From positions 62,001-126,000 of the forward strand of contig JAJZMF010000004.1 in NCBI GenBank assembly GCA_021850325.1: a stretch of DNA of 64,000 nucleotides. The letters run 5' to 3'. The position numbers and the translations under genes were made by a program. This stretch comes from Actinomycetes bacterium. GTDB taxonomy: Bacteria > Actinomycetota > Acidimicrobiia > Acidimicrobiales > Palsa-688. Under the pieces are notes generated by a model, which was given only the letters and a program-made list of their open reading frames with translations, did not search any database and was not told the origin of the DNA. Below, piece after piece: positions 40,351-47,815 of this stretch (its first letter is position 1; each line of letters opens with the position of its first letter).

Positions 40351-40449
40351 CTACTTGCCGGCTCGCCTCTGCCAGCGCGTGGCCTTCAGCATCTTCTTGT
40401 GCTTCTTCTTACGCATGCGCTTACGGCGCTTCTTGATCAACGATCCCAT
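40351..40449 (-). CDS. bS22 / AURKAIP1-COX24-type mini-protein (32 residues)
   Basis: A 32-residue, extremely basic protein reads MGSLIKKRRKRMRKKKHKKM, then LKATRWQRRAGK. This matches the AURKAIP1/COX24-domain small proteins of actinobacteria, identified as ribosomal protein bS22 on the mycobacterial 30S subunit. The ATG is at 40449. A TAAGTT box lies 11 nt upstream, and no ribosome site is seen. It is too short for routine gene callers and is easily missed. It lies 53 bp downstream of the FrhB-like gene and converges on ispE. Confidence 0.9.
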   Translation of the reverse strand: MGSLIKKRRKRMRKKKHKKMLKATRWQRRAGK

Positions 40450-40460
40450 GGCGGGTTGCC

Positions 40461-40466
40461 AACTTA
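40461..40466 (-). promoter_or_regulatory. TAAGTT -10 box upstream of bS22
   Basis: It is 11 nt before the ATG of the 32-residue gene on the minus strand. It gives a leader of a few nucleotides at most. Confidence 0.45.
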
Positions 40467-40502
40467 GCAGCTCGGCGCCCGGGCCCTGTGGCCGGGTGCG
40501 GC

Positions 40503-41684
40503 TCAGGCGGTGGTAGGAGCAGAGCCCGGCGCCTTGGGGGGTGGCACACCGAGCCTCGGTGCCGCCACGGCGTCGGCCGGCCAGCGCCGGCGTGAGACCG
40601 TGGCCAGCCTGCCCATCAGCTTGAGGGCGCCCGGGTCGTCCTCGCCCGGTCGCACCTCGAGAGCCCCGGCAGCGACCATCTCGTCCACCAGCTCCTCGCC
40701 GAGCTCGGTGCGCACCACGGTGAGGGTCCAGTCGGGCAGTTCCCCGATGCCCCCGGCCGAGATGTCGGCGTGCTCGGCTGCGAAGTCGGGGCACGTCTTG
40801 CAACCTTCCCGGGCCCAGGCGTGGCCCTCCTTGAGGGGCACCTCGTGGTACGAGCCGTCTCGGCACCAGATCTGGAAGACGCCCTTGATGTTGATCTTGG
40901 CGATGTCCGCCCGGGCGATGCCGTAGCGGGCCTCGAAGTACTCCTCGAAGATGGAGTCGTCGAAGGTCTTCGAGCACATGAGCCCTATGCTCAGGCCCAA
41001 CCGCCGCCCCACCTTGCCCGCCTTGCGCGACCTCATGACCACGGGGGCCGAAGTCTGGCAGCCCATCCCCACCAGGGCCAGGCGCTCGGCCCCGTCGGCC
41101 ACGGCAGTCCCGTAGGCCAGCATGTTCGCGGAGTAGGTGTAGCGGCTACCTGCGGCGGACAGTACCTCGGCCCGCGTGCGCGCGAAACCGGGTACGGCCC
41201 TCCAGCTGGTCCCGTCGCCCTCCAGCTGCGACACCAGGGCGGCGTCCACCCGGTCGTGCTCCAGGCACCAGATGAGCAGTGCCGACACCAGGCCACCGTC
41301 CTGGCAGGCCTCGCGGATCTCCGGGTCGGTCGCCCGGGCGAGCAGGACGCGGCGCGACATGCCGGCCTGCTCCTCGGGGAGGCGCTCCCGGCCGGCCATA
41401 AAGGTGTCCGCCTCGGTCTCCCAGGACCGGAAACGGGGACAGGCCCTGGTGCAGCTGGTACAGCCGCGCAGGCCGTGGGTGCACCCGCCCGGGCCGAGCT
41501 CGTCCTCCAGGTGGAACGGCTTGTAGGTGCCGCCTTCGGAGTTGTAGCCGAGCACGTCGTGGGGACAGGCGGCGACACAGGCGGCGCAGCCGGTGCAGAG
41601 GCCCGAGGTGACTACCTCTGAATAGAGGTCCGCCCACTCGGCTTTCCAGCGCTCGGGTGCCCGGCGCTCTTCTGTCATGGTCAC
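40503..41684 (-). CDS. F420 hydrogenase/dehydrogenase beta-subunit (FrhB-like) iron-sulfur protein
   Basis: This 393-residue protein has an N-terminal ferredoxin-like motif, SGLCTGCAACVAACPHDVL (4Fe-4S ligands), and a second Cys set near GGCTHGLRGCTSCTRACPRF. A FrhB-type F420/FAD domain with KINIKGVFQIW and EGCKTCPDFAAEHADIS follows. FrhB proteins oxidise or reduce coenzyme F420 with electrons from partner subunits. No partner gene is nearby, so the electron donor and acceptor are unknown. The start is the GTG 6 nt after a TACGCT box. The ATG two codons later is a weaker choice. It suggests an F420-using cell. Confidence 0.87.
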   Translation of the reverse strand: MTMTEERRAPERWKAEWADLYSEVVTSGLCTGCAACVAACPHDVLGYNSEGGTYKPFHLEDELGPGGCTHGLRGCTSCTRACPRFRSWETEADTFMAGRERLPEEQAGMSRRVLLARATDPEIREACQDGGLVSALLIWCLEHDRVDAALVSQLEGDGTSWRAVPGFARTRAEVLSAAGSRYTYSANMLAYGTAVADGAERLALVGMGCQTSAPVVMRSRKAGKVGRRLGLSIGLMCSKTFDDSIFEEYFEARYGIARADIAKINIKGVFQIWCRDGSYHEVPLKEGHAWAREGCKTCPDFAAEHADISAGGIGELPDWTLTVVRTELGEELVDEMVAAGALEVRPGEDDPGALKLMGRLATVSRRRWPADAVAAPRLGVPPPKAPGSAPTTA

Positions 41685-41690
41685 CCGCCC

Positions 41691-41696
41691 AGCGTA
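41691..41696 (-). promoter_or_regulatory. TACGCT -10 box of leaderless FrhB-like gene
   Basis: It is 6 nt before the GTG at 41684 on the minus strand. It supports the GTG rather than the ATG two codons later. Confidence 0.5.
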
Positions 41697-41814
41697 ACTT
41701 GGCGCCGGCCGGCGAGCCGCGTACCGGCCCCTTCGGACCTGCCCGTTGCGCGTGTAGGTTTCTCGGGAGGGAGCCGGCGCGCTGCTGCCGGCGGTACGGG
41801 CCCGAGGAGGCAGG

Positions 41815-44004
41815 GTGACCTGGCATACGACTGGAGGGACCGGGCGCGACCTGGCGGCGCTGGTGGCCTCCATGACCCTGGACGAGAAAGCCTCGCTGAG
41901 CGCGGGCACCGACACCTGGCATACGGCGGCCGTGCCCCGCCTGGGGGTGCCCGCCGTGAAGATGACGGACGGGCCCAACGGTGCCCGGGGCGCCACCGGT
42001 GCGGACCACCTGAGCCTCACGACCTCGGTGTGCATCCCTTCGGCGTCGGCACTGGGGGCCACCTGGGACCCCGCCATGGTCGCCCAGGCCAGCGGGGCGG
42101 TAGCCCGCCAGGCACGGGAGAAGTCCGCACGCGTGCTCTTGGCGCCCACAGTCAACCTGCACCGTCACCCACTGTGGGGCCGCAACTTCGAGGCCTTCTC
42201 CGAGGACCCCTTCCTCACGGGCCGGCTCGCTGCGGCCTACATAAGGGCCGTCCAGGCCGAGGGCGTGGTGGCGACGGTCAAGCACCTGGTGTGCAACGAG
42301 ACCGAGCACGAGCGTCGGATGTGCTCGTCCGAGGTGGACGAGCGGACCTTGCGCGAGCTGTACCTCCTGCCCTTCGAGATGGCGGTCAAGGAGGCGGGGG
42401 TGCTGGCCGTCATGACGAGCTACAACCGGCTCAACGGTCGCTACCTGGCCGACGACGCCCGTCTGCTCAGCGATGTCCTGCGGGGGGAGTGGGGCTTCGA
42501 GGGCCTGGTCATGACCGACTGGTGGGCGCTCGCGTCCACCGTCGACGCCGCTGTTGCGGGCCTCGACATCGAGATGCCCGGCCCGGGGCGGGCCTTCGGG
42601 CCGGCCCTGGCCGATGCGGTACGTCGGGGAGAGGTCGACGAGAGCCGTTTGGACGACATTGCCGGCCGCATCCTCGGCGTCTTCGAGCGCGTCGGGGCCC
42701 TCGATGACCCCGGTGACGGCACCGAGGCCCCGAGCGACAACGAGGAGGACCGGGCAATGGCCCGTCGGGTGGCTGCCGAGTCGATGGTGCTGCTGGCCAA
42801 CGACGGCCTGCTGCCCCTGGAGCCGTCGTCCCTGTCCAGCATCGCCCTGATCGGCCCCGCGGCGCACAGGCTGGCCCTGATGGGCGGGGGCAGCGCCCGG
42901 GTCCGGCCGCACTACTCGCTGTCCCTGGCCGAGGCCCTGGCCGCGCGTTTGGGCGGCTCTGTGCGCCTGCTCGTGGAGCCCGGGTGCGCGCTCGCTGGTG
43001 ATGCCTCCGAGGCGGGGGCGGCCCTTGACGACGAGGGGGCCTTGGCCCGGGCCGTGGAGGCAGCGCGCTCCGCGGACGTTGCAGTTGTGGTCGTGGGCAC
43101 CAACGACTTCTGGGAGAGCGAGAGCTACGACCGCACGAGCATGGACCTGCCCGGAGCCCAGGCGGAGCTGGTGCGACGGGTGACGGCAGCCAACCCGGCC
43201 ACCGTGGTGGTGCTCAATACCGGTGCCCCCGTCTCGCTGCCGTTCGCCGGGCAGGCCAGGGCGCTCCTGCAGTGCTGGTTCGGAGGCCTGGAACTGGCCC
43301 ACGCCCTGGTGGACGTCCTGGTGGGCGACGCCGAGCCCGGTGGCCGGCTTCCCGTGACCCTGCCTGTCAGGGTCGAGCACACGCCGGCCTTCGGCAACTT
43401 CCCTGCTGAAGCCAGCGAGGTGCGCTACGGCGAGGGCCAGCTGGTGGGCTACAGGTGGTACCAGGCCCGCCACCTGCCCGTGAGCTTCCCGTTCGGCCAT
43501 GGGCTCTCCTACACCACCATGCGGGTGGGCCCGGTACGGGCGAGCACCGGGCGGTTGGACGAAGGTGGCTCACTGAGCCTGGAGGTCGAGGTCGAGAACA
43601 CCGGGGCCCGGCCCGGTAGCGAGGTCGTACAGGTCTACGTGGCGCCGCCGGGCGGAGGGGTGGCTTCACCGGGCAGGCCCTTCCGGGCGACCAGGGCGCT
43701 CAAGGGCTTCGCCAAGGTGCGGCTGGCGCCGGGTGAGCGGACGACCGTGCGCATCGAGCTCAACGAGCGCAGCTTCGCCTATTACGACGTCGCCGACACC
43801 GAATGGCCCGAGCTGCTCGAGCGCCTGGGCGGGGTGGACCGCGACCGCTCGCCCAGCTTCCACCGCTCCGAGAGCGGCTGGTACGTCGACCCCGGCACCT
43901 ACCAGGTCGAGGTGGGGCGCAGCTGCGAGGACATCGTGGCCCGAGTTGGGGTAGAGGTCGTGGGCCGCACCGGGCCTATCCCTCGGAACGCCCCCGTGGG
44001 CTGA
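41815..44004 (+). CDS. Glycoside hydrolase family 3 (beta-glucosidase type)
   Basis: This 729-residue enzyme has the (beta/alpha)8 domain (about 1-300), with the nucleophile Asp at about 235 in GLVMTDWWALAS and substrate contacts in TVKHLVCNETEHERR. An alpha/beta sandwich follows (about 320-540), and a C-terminal fibronectin III-like domain starts near FPFGHGLSYTTM. It removes terminal beta-glucosyl or beta-xylosyl residues. No signal peptide is visible. The GTG start has gaggagg upstream. It stands alone between the FrhB-like gene and tRNA-Gln. Confidence 0.92.
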   Translation: MTWHTTGGTGRDLAALVASMTLDEKASLSAGTDTWHTAAVPRLGVPAVKMTDGPNGARGATGADHLSLTTSVCIPSASALGATWDPAMVAQASGAVARQAREKSARVLLAPTVNLHRHPLWGRNFEAFSEDPFLTGRLAAAYIRAVQAEGVVATVKHLVCNETEHERRMCSSEVDERTLRELYLLPFEMAVKEAGVLAVMTSYNRLNGRYLADDARLLSDVLRGEWGFEGLVMTDWWALASTVDAAVAGLDIEMPGPGRAFGPALADAVRRGEVDESRLDDIAGRILGVFERVGALDDPGDGTEAPSDNEEDRAMARRVAAESMVLLANDGLLPLEPSSLSSIALIGPAAHRLALMGGGSARVRPHYSLSLAEALAARLGGSVRLLVEPGCALAGDASEAGAALDDEGALARAVEAARSADVAVVVVGTNDFWESESYDRTSMDLPGAQAELVRRVTAANPATVVVLNTGAPVSLPFAGQARALLQCWFGGLELAHALVDVLVGDAEPGGRLPVTLPVRVEHTPAFGNFPAEASEVRYGEGQLVGYRWYQARHLPVSFPFGHGLSYTTMRVGPVRASTGRLDEGGSLSLEVEVENTGARPGSEVVQVYVAPPGGGVASPGRPFRATRALKGFAKVRLAPGERTTVRIELNERSFAYYDVADTEWPELLERLGGVDRDRSPSFHRSESGWYVDPGTYQVEVGRSCEDIVARVGVEVVGRTGPIPRNAPVG

Positions 44005-44070
44005 CGGGAGGGCCCCGGGGCGCTGTACCCGAGGGCGGGCACGGGAGTCGGTGGTCCCAGGCTGCGGAGG

Positions 44071-44144
44071 CTCCGGGGGGAGGGCTCGAACCTCCAAGCA
44101 TCCGGATCCAAAGTCCGGCGTTCTTCCAATTGAACTACCCCGGA
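44071..44144 (-). tRNA. tRNA-Gln (anticodon TTG)
   Basis: The 74-nt sequence folds as a cloverleaf. The acceptor TCCGGGG pairs with CCCCGGA. The D stem is GTTC/GAAC. The anticodon stem CCGGA/TCCGG encloses loop CTTTGGA, with anticodon TTG. The T arm is GGAGG-TTCGAGC-CCTCC. The discriminator is G, and no CCA is encoded. Confidence 0.95.
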
Positions 44145-44239
44145 CCGGCGCCTCGACGGGCCGGTCGCCGGCTCAGGCGCCAGCCTCGTCCCACGTCGGC
44201 TGGGCCAACCTTATCAACGCGGTCGTCCCGACTAGAAAG

Positions 44240-45424
44240 ATGGTGATGACTTATTCAGACCGGCCGGTGCGCGGGGGCCAGCGATCGGTGGCGGAGGAAC
44301 GCCCGGGCCTGGCGGCAGTGGTCCTGGCCGCGGGCCAGGGAACACGCATGCGCAGTGCCCGGCCCAAGCCGCTGCACCGTCTGTGCGGGCGGCCCATGGT
44401 CATGTGGGTGCTGGACGCTCTGGCCGGCCTCGACCTGGCCCGGGTCGTGGTGGTGGTCGGCCACGGCTCCACGCGGGTCACCAAGGCGCTGGCCGAAGCC
44501 GGGCCGGCCGGCGTGCCGGTCGAGGTCGTCGAACAACCCGTACAGCGGGGCACGGGTGACGCGCTCTCGGTGGCCCTCACCGCTTTCAACGACGACGACG
44601 GCGAGGCGGACGACCTGGTCGTGCTGCCCGGGGACACCCCGCTGCTGCGCCCCGCCACCGTGCAGGAGCTGGTCGGTTCCCATCGGCGCTCTTCGGCCGC
44701 TGCCACCCTGCTCACGGCACGGCTGGAGGACCCGACCGGCTACGGCCGGGTGGTCAGGGCCCGGGACGGCCGCGTGTCGAGCATCGTGGAGGAGGCGGAC
44801 GCCTCGGAGGAGGACCGGGCCATCGACGAGGTGGCCACGTCGATATACGCCTTCCGTCGTTCGGTGCTGGCCCCCGCCCTCCGCCGCCTGAGCCCGGACA
44901 ACGCCCAGGGAGAGTACTACCTGACCGACGTGGTGGCCGTGCTCCACGACGCCGGCTACCCGGTGGCCTCCACCCTGGTGGCCGACCCGGGTGAGGTCAG
45001 CGGCGTGAACGACCGGCACCAGCTCGCCGGGGCGGAGGCCGTGCTGAGGGGCAGGCTCAACGAGCACTGGATGCGCCGCGGTGTCACCATGCTGGACCCG
45101 GCTCATACCTACCTCGACTCCACGGTGGACCTGGCCGAGGACGTCACGCTCTACCCGGGGACCATCCTCCAGGGCAGGACCAGGGTGGCGAGCGGCGCCG
45201 AGATAGGCCCCGCTACGCACCTCGTGGACTGTGCCGTCGGCGCCCGGGCGCAGGTGCGTTCGACCACGGCCGAGCAGGCGCTGATCGGTGAGGACGCCGT
45301 CGTCGGGCCATGGGCCTGGCTGCCACCGGGTACGGTTGTCCCGCCGGGCGCGGTCGTCAGGCCTACGGTGGGCGCCCACGGCGTGGAAGGGGAGGACCCA
45401 GGTGGAACTGCTATCGAGACATAG
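44240..45424 (+). CDS. glmU: GlmU uridylyltransferase with truncated acetyltransferase domain
   Basis: The N-terminal pyrophosphorylase domain (about 25-255) is intact, with VVLAAGQGTRMRSARPKPL, LPGDTPLL and GEYYLTDVV. It makes UDP-GlcNAc from GlcNAc-1-P and UTP. The left-handed beta-helix begins (LDSTVDLAEDVTLYPGTIL) but stops after about four coils at VGPWAWLPPGTVVPPGAVV. The last 100 or so residues of normal GlmU are missing, including the acetyltransferase active-site His and Lys region. The protein is 394 residues instead of about 450-490. No frameshifted remainder is found, and prs overlaps the 3' end by 23 bp. GlcN-1-P acetylation must occur elsewhere, or the product must be a different nucleotide sugar. 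Confidence 0.85.
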   Translation: MVMTYSDRPVRGGQRSVAEERPGLAAVVLAAGQGTRMRSARPKPLHRLCGRPMVMWVLDALAGLDLARVVVVVGHGSTRVTKALAEAGPAGVPVEVVEQPVQRGTGDALSVALTAFNDDDGEADDLVVLPGDTPLLRPATVQELVGSHRRSSAAATLLTARLEDPTGYGRVVRARDGRVSSIVEEADASEEDRAIDEVATSIYAFRRSVLAPALRRLSPDNAQGEYYLTDVVAVLHDAGYPVASTLVADPGEVSGVNDRHQLAGAEAVLRGRLNEHWMRRGVTMLDPAHTYLDSTVDLAEDVTLYPGTILQGRTRVASGAEIGPATHLVDCAVGARAQVRSTTAEQALIGEDAVVGPWAWLPPGTVVPPGAVVRPTVGAHGVEGEDPGGTAIET

Positions 45425-46388
45425 GCTCCAGCTGTACACCGGTCGCTCCCATCCCGAACTGGCCGAGAAGATCGCTGCCCACCTGGAGGTCGCGGTGGGC
45501 CAGTGCGAGCTCGTCGACTTCCCCAACGGGGAGATCCGTGCCCGCTACGGCGAGTCGGTGAGAGGCGCTGACGTCTTCATCCTCCAGACCCACTGCCCGG
45601 TGAACGGGCGCTCGGTCAACGACCTGCTGATGGAGCAATGGGTGATGATCGACGCCGCCAAGCGGGGCTCGGCCAAGCGGATCACGGCGGTGTGCCCCCG
45701 GTACGGCTACGGCCGTCAGGACCGCAAGTCGCGCTCGCGCGAGCCCATCACGGCGCGCATGGTGGCGGACTTCTTCCACGTTGCCGGAGCCGAGCGCATC
45801 ATGACAGTGGACCTGCACTCGGGCCAGGTGCAGGGTTTCTTCGACGGGCCGGTGGACCACCTGACTGCGGTGAACCTGCTCACCGACTACCTGCGCAAGA
45901 ACGTGGGGGGCGACTTCGTCATGGTCTCACCCGACACGGGGCGGACGAAGGTGGCTGAGAAGGCGGCCCGCAACGCCGGCGACGTGGACATGGCCTCTGT
46001 CTACAAGCGCCGGAGCGTGGACCGTGTGGGCCACGTCGAGGCCCTCGACGTGATGGGTGACGTGCGGGGGCGGATGTGCGTGCTCATCGATGACGAGATC
46101 GACACGGCAGGCACCCTGTGCGAGGCGGCCAACCTGCTGTACGCCAAAGGTGCGACCGAGGTGTGGGCCACCGCCACCCACGGGGTGTTCTCGGAGCCCG
46201 CCATCGACCGCCTGAAGAACTCGGGCATCTCACGGGTCATCGTCACCGACACCGTGCCTCTGCCTCCCGAGAAGCACATGCCCAAGATCGAGAGCGTGTC
46301 CGTCTCGGAGACCTTCGCCGAGGCCATCCGTGCCGTCTTCGAGGAGGGTTCGGTCTCCGAGCTGTTCGGCGGCGAGAACCAGAACTGA
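45402..46388 (+). CDS. prs: Ribose-phosphate pyrophosphokinase
   Basis: This 328-residue enzyme makes PRPP from ribose-5-phosphate and ATP. Motifs are LFTGR-type LQLYTGRSHPEL, FPNGEIRARYGESVRG, YGRQDRKSRSREPITARMV (flexible-loop region), VDLHSGQVQGFF and the PRPP signature VLIDDEIDTAGTL. The GTG start has ggggagg 7 nt upstream and lies inside the end of glmU. This overlap and order (glmU-prs-rplY-pth) are typical of Gram-positive bacteria. Confidence 0.95.
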   Translation: MELLSRHRLQLYTGRSHPELAEKIAAHLEVAVGQCELVDFPNGEIRARYGESVRGADVFILQTHCPVNGRSVNDLLMEQWVMIDAAKRGSAKRITAVCPRYGYGRQDRKSRSREPITARMVADFFHVAGAERIMTVDLHSGQVQGFFDGPVDHLTAVNLLTDYLRKNVGGDFVMVSPDTGRTKVAEKAARNAGDVDMASVYKRRSVDRVGHVEALDVMGDVRGRMCVLIDDEIDTAGTLCEAANLLYAKGATEVWATATHGVFSEPAIDRLKNSGISRVIVTDTVPLPPEKHMPKIESVSVSETFAEAIRAVFEEGSVSELFGGENQN

Positions 46389-46440
46389 CCGGGAGGCGGG
46401 GCCCCGGGGCACCGCGGTGGCCGGCCCTTCGGCGAACGGG

Positions 46441-46446
46441 TAACAT
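46441..46446 (+). promoter_or_regulatory. Candidate -10 (TAACAT) for rplY
   Basis: TAACAT in the 155-bp gap after prs would give a leader of about 90 nt before rplY. No -35 is evident. Confidence 0.4.
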
Positions 46447-46543
46447 AGTGGGTCGCTTCCCCCCAAGAGGACTGGCGGGGTACGGACTAGCACCCGAACG
46501 CGTGCCTTGGGCGCGCGAGCTGAACAGGAGCGCGAGCAAGACA

Positions 46544-47170
46544 ATGGCAGAGATCACGCTGGTCGCTGAGGTGGGCCGTAAGACTGGTTCGGCCGAGTCC
46601 CGGCGTCTGCGCAACGCCGGCCGGGTGCCAGCCGTGGTCTACGGGCACGGCATGGAGCCTGTGGCCGTGTCGGTCAACGGACGGGACCTGAGGGCGGCAC
46701 TTTCCGGCAACAACGGGATGAACCAGATCCTGACCCTGGAGGTGGGGGGGTCCAGGCACATGGTCCTGCCCCGGCAGCTCCAGCGCCACCCTGTCCGGCG
46801 CACCGTCGCCCATGTGGACTTCCAGGTCGTGGGGCGGGACGAGGTCGTGCACGCAGAGGTGCCCGTGGTGCTGGCGGGCACGGCCGTCCAGGTCGAGCGT
46901 GAGCGGGGCCTGGTGGAGCACGTCCTCGCCAATCTCTCGATCCGGGCGACGCCTCAGCGCATACCCACAGAGGTGACAGTCGACATCAGCTCCCTCGCCG
47001 TGGGCGATGTGGTGCGGGTGCGTGACCTGGCCCTGCCTCCCGGGGTGACCACCGACGTCGACCCGGACGAGACAGTCGTGATCGCTGCCGCCTCCGCAGT
47101 CGGTGGCGCCTCGGAGGAGGGGGCCGCGGAGGCTGGGCAAGGTGCGGCCGGCGAGGCCGCCGAGGGCTGA
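46544..47170 (+). CDS. rplY: 50S ribosomal protein L25 (Ctc type)
   Basis: This 208-residue long-form L25/TL5/CTC protein binds 5S rRNA. The L25 domain is residues 1-90, with RLRNAGRVPAVVYGHG and FQVV. The C-terminal beta-domain (about 95-185) has VPVVLAGTAVQVERERGLVEHVL and VTVDISSLAVGDVVRV. The C-terminus is a Gly/Ala/Glu-rich tail. ATG start, with ggag 13 nt upstream, which is loosely spaced. Confidence 0.93.
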   Translation: MAEITLVAEVGRKTGSAESRRLRNAGRVPAVVYGHGMEPVAVSVNGRDLRAALSGNNGMNQILTLEVGGSRHMVLPRQLQRHPVRRTVAHVDFQVVGRDEVVHAEVPVVLAGTAVQVERERGLVEHVLANLSIRATPQRIPTEVTVDISSLAVGDVVRVRDLALPPGVTTDVDPDETVVIAAASAVGGASEEGAAEAGQGAAGEAAEG

Positions 47171-47227
47171 GCCGGGCTGTTCGGCTCGCACAAGACCGAG
47201 GGCACTGCTGGTGTCGAACTGCTGGCG

Positions 47228-47815
47228 GTGGGCCTGGGCAACCCAGGACCACGCTACGCGCACACGCGCCACAACGTAGGCGCCGATGTGGTCGCCCTCC
47301 TGGCCGAGCGTCATGGCGAGAGGCTCAAGCCGGGCAAGGAGCTGGCGCTCGTAGCAGAGGTGAGGGCCGAGGGCCGGCGTCTGGCCCTGGCCTTTCCCCA
47401 GACCTTCATGAACGACTCCGGTCGTTCCGTCGTCAAGCTCGTCCGGCGCTTCCACGTCGCTGAGATGGGGTCCCTGGTGGTGGTGCACGACGAGCTCGAC
47501 CTGCCCCTGGGGACGGTCAGGGTCAAGGTCGGCGGGGGCCTGGCCGGGCACAACGGGCTGCGCTCCATCAAGGCCTGGTTGCGCTCGGACGAGTTCCTCC
47601 GGGTCCGGATAGGCATCGGCAAGCCACCGGGTGGCAAAGTCTCGGGCGTCGACCATGTCCTGGCGGTGCCCGGTCGCTGGGAGCGCCAGCAGCTGGCGGA
47701 GGCGACGGAGCTGGCGGCCGACGCGGTCGAGGTCATCCTCGCCGAGGGGGCGGCCGTGGCGCAGAACCGCTTCAATTCGCGCCAGCCCCCGGGCTCACCG
47801 TTTAATGGAGCCTGA
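47228..47815 (+). CDS. pth: Peptidyl-tRNA hydrolase
   Basis: This 195-residue enzyme recycles stalled peptidyl-tRNAs. It opens GLGNPGPRYAHTRHNVG, which carries the catalytic His. FMNDSG, the catalytic Asp in VVHDELDLPLG, and GGGLAGHNGLRS follow. It starts at the GTG directly before GLGNPG. Family members usually have 2-6 more residues, which here would need a CTG start (47219 or 47222). mfd begins immediately after the stop. Confidence 0.93.
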   Translation: MGLGNPGPRYAHTRHNVGADVVALLAERHGERLKPGKELALVAEVRAEGRRLALAFPQTFMNDSGRSVVKLVRRFHVAEMGSLVVVHDELDLPLGTVRVKVGGGLAGHNGLRSIKAWLRSDEFLRVRIGIGKPPGGKVSGVDHVLAVPGRWERQQLAEATELAADAVEVILAEGAAVAQNRFNSRQPPGSPFNGA

